Assembly (NCBI GenBank): GCA_030674155.1 | Contig: CM060318.1 | Location: forward strand, 87,777,049 to 87,841,048 | Direction of reading: 5' to 3' | Length of the DNA: 64,000 bases | Source of the DNA: Stramonita haemastoma | Lineage: Eukaryota; Mollusca; Gastropoda; Neogastropoda; Muricidae | Part shown: positions 61,684 through 64,000 of the stretch, in pieces | Numbering within the stretch: the stretch's first letter is position 1 | Layout: every line of letters begins with the position of its first letter | Position numbers and translations under genes: made by a program | Notes under the pieces: model-generated | What the model was told of the DNA's origin: nothing | Seen by the model: only the letters and a program-made list of their open reading frames with translations | Databases searched by the model: none

Positions 61684-63883
61684 TGCAAAATCCTCAACAC
61701 ACACACCAGGAGTCCAACAAAAAATGCTTACACACTCTCTGTCACAAATCACAGACACTCTTCTTTTTAAATTCAGATCCTGATCATTTATGAATCATAT
61801 TGCAGATATTCAAGCCATTTGTTACATTATTTACAGTTAAAACAGGAATAAAGTATTTCAGAATTCCAACACAAACAAAACATTTTAACAGAGGCTGTAA
61901 GTAATGTAATAATCACTAACATGTTTTTTTAAGTACTTTTCTCAATGAATAAATAGCTATGAACTTCACATCAAGTCAAAAACACTTTAATCATCCCCTG
62001 ATCTTACCAATTACCCCCTCCCCCCTCTTTCTGAAAGAAAAAAAGAACCAACACAAACAAACAAGAAAAAACAAAGCAATTAAAAATAGTGTCATATTTT
62101 AGGAAAAAAAGTAAGGACCACCACCACCAGTAGTGCATCATAACAATAATCACCAATGTCGTCATTATCAAACTGGTAACAATTCAACAAAGCTGAATGC
62201 CATGAAACTGGAGAATCTACCCGATACACTTTCACACTTCAAACAACTATCTCAGAAGTTGAGAGTAATACAACTCTTTGAAGTGTGTCAAAAGTTCAAA
62301 ATCGTTTCCACAGCACAACACATCACTGTAAAGAAAAATGGTCATGTTTTCAAGCTGACGCACTGGACTAAAACTAGCAAAAGGTACACAGTTTGACGTA
62401 AGTATTGTCCAACTAGTTACAGATCATACTAATGCCAATTCTATTGTTTACATGTGTACATCAATATCAATACGAAGTGATGTGGCTTCAATATCCTAAA
62501 TGAAAGATGACAGCTGAACTGCTGTAAAACAGTACACAACAGTTATGCAGTTGGTTTTGCATTGTTGTGGGGCGTAGTATGAGGGCATAGTTTGCATGAA
62601 GGTAATATGGTAGGATTATTTATTTATTTAGGTTCTTCCACTTTGAGGATCACGAATAAGCAGTAGAAAACAACATCATCTATGATATCAGAGAAAGAGT
62701 AACCACAAAAAAATACAATTCATCAAAAGTTAACAATTCTTTCTTGCTGATCACTTTTCATAATGCTAGTGTTCATAAGTGACAATTTAAAAAAATATAA
62801 ACTACTATCAACAATTCCAATCAAACTATGTTCCATGAACAACATATCACTCTACACCCAACCCCCAACACAAAAAGCAATTTTACATATGTACATATAA
62901 AATATGCATTTCGTTTGTCTCAAACCCTTTCAAAAGACCACAGAGGCTGTCCAAAGTAGAATGCACTGAAACAACATCTTGTGTATCCATGTTTGAGATC
63001 AGCAAGTCCTTATGCATAACTATATCCATGAGCTGATATGATTTATCTTCCACACCAACACCCATGCTCACGTGCTCCCACGCTATGAACCAGCCATGAG
63101 CTGATATAACACTTCTCAACAGAACTACAACTACACCCCATCTGTGCTTGCTCCTATATGATATGATTTAATTATGAGTTAACATGACAATTCTAACATA
63201 TCTACACCCCATGCACATTTGTTGCTATAAGTGGGACAGTTAACACTTTCAGGCCAGCACTTTCTTTATTCCTAGAGGGGAAGGGTAAACAGTTCAAGCC
63301 CTGACAGTACCCAATGGGTGAAGCTTTGGAGTCTGCAGTCTTCCAAGAGTACTTTTGTATGGAGGTGTAAGTGTCACAATGCCCTTCAAGCATGGATACA
63401 AACAGAAAATTAAAGTATGTACATCTGAGAATAAAATAATTATGAGGGTTACAGATCCTGCGGTTGATGTCAGAACTTTGGGTAAACTGAATATCCTTCA
63501 TTCCCCCCATCCCTCCCCCTAAAATTTACCACTACCATGTTAAAAACACTCATGGGTGCCCATTTTTTGTTTTCTTTGAAATGTTAGAAATCACAGAGCA
63601 TAAAAAACATGTCCTTTCACTAATCTGAAGGATACACTATAATGTTGTTTCTTTTTATAAATGATTGTGTAATTTGTTTTTCATTCTCTTTTGTATACTG
63701 GTGCATAAATATGAAATGGTTGTAGACATGCCAAGATTAAAGCCTATTTTATACTCTTTGCATACCATGTCCATATTTACCCTTTATGCATGAAATACTA
63801 ATACTGCTGACCAGATTTTACCAACATCTAGCTACAAAATATTCTAGAGCAACAAATGTGCATAATTAAAATCCCTCTTCTAG
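61684..63883 (+). other. Unassigned AT-rich sequence
   Basis: No exon, transposon or RNA gene is recognised on either strand. A T-rich sequence ending ATCCCTCTTCTAG closes the interval. Confidence 0.5.
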
Positions 63884-64000
63884 GCATCAATGCTCATAAC
63901 GGAAACCAGACCCCCACAAGATATTGGCAAATCTAAAGAAGAACTTGAAGAAGTGTTTGTTGAGACAGCTTACATTCCTAATCATGGATACCATTTTCAA
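63884..64000 (+). CDS. Candidate 5' exon of an unidentified gene (runs off the edge)
   Basis: After a good acceptor (TCCCTCTTCTAG) the frame is open for 39 codons to the window edge: ASMLITETRPPQDIGKSK then EELEEVFVETAYIPNHGYHF. The codon just before is an in-frame TAG that forms the acceptor itself, so the frame starts exactly at the splice site. The first Met is at 63,890. Composition looks protein-like and the opposite strand is broken. I do not recognise the family. Confidence 0.4.

Overview
The window is animal nuclear DNA, most likely from a gastropod mollusc. This is inferred from short coding exons with GT/AG introns, very long (TG)n, (CT)n, (TATC)n and (TCA)n tracts, and many tRNA-derived SINE and non-LTR retrotransposon remnants of a type common in molluscs. 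No bacterial or viral gene layout is visible.

Region 1 (1-14,736, + strand) holds one well-supported gene: the 3' part of sorting nexin 29 (SNX29; RUN, coiled coil, PX). Thirteen exons can be placed by homology, splice signals and a consistent phase chain. They encode a serine-rich linker, a coiled-coil block, a PX domain and a tail with a ten-glutamine run, ending at TGA 14,734-14,736. The start codon and RUN domain lie upstream of the window. The chain closes only if one C is added to a C run in the PX exon, so the assembly or the allele has a 1-bp frameshift there. The introns contain SINEs, LINE ends and a MITE copy. Several minisatellites abut splice sites and have copied acceptor- or donor-like sequence.

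Region 2 (14,737-27,300) is mostly non-coding. It holds SINEs, a 39-bp satellite open on both strands, microsatellites, a 5S-rRNA-like SINE and LINE tails.

Region 3 (about 27.5-37.2 kb) is an unidentified locus with a 0.9-1.3 kb module repeated and decayed. Its exon-like pieces keep splice sites but the reading frame is uncertain. One piece has been expanded into a 37-bp satellite.

Region 4 (37.2-49.1 kb) is a graveyard of nested transposons: SINEs, at least six LINE fragments on both strands, a MITE with 24-bp inverted ends, and a dispersed repeat broken twice by later insertions.

Region 5 (49.1-55.5 kb) is a roughly 5-kb satellite built from a GTGGCCCACTT core and (TCA)n spacers, interrupted near its end by a LINE and SINE block.

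Region 6 (55.6-64.0 kb) is AT-rich, with SINE, LINE and hairpin repeats, a 38-bp satellite and, at the right edge, a possible first exon of another + strand gene.
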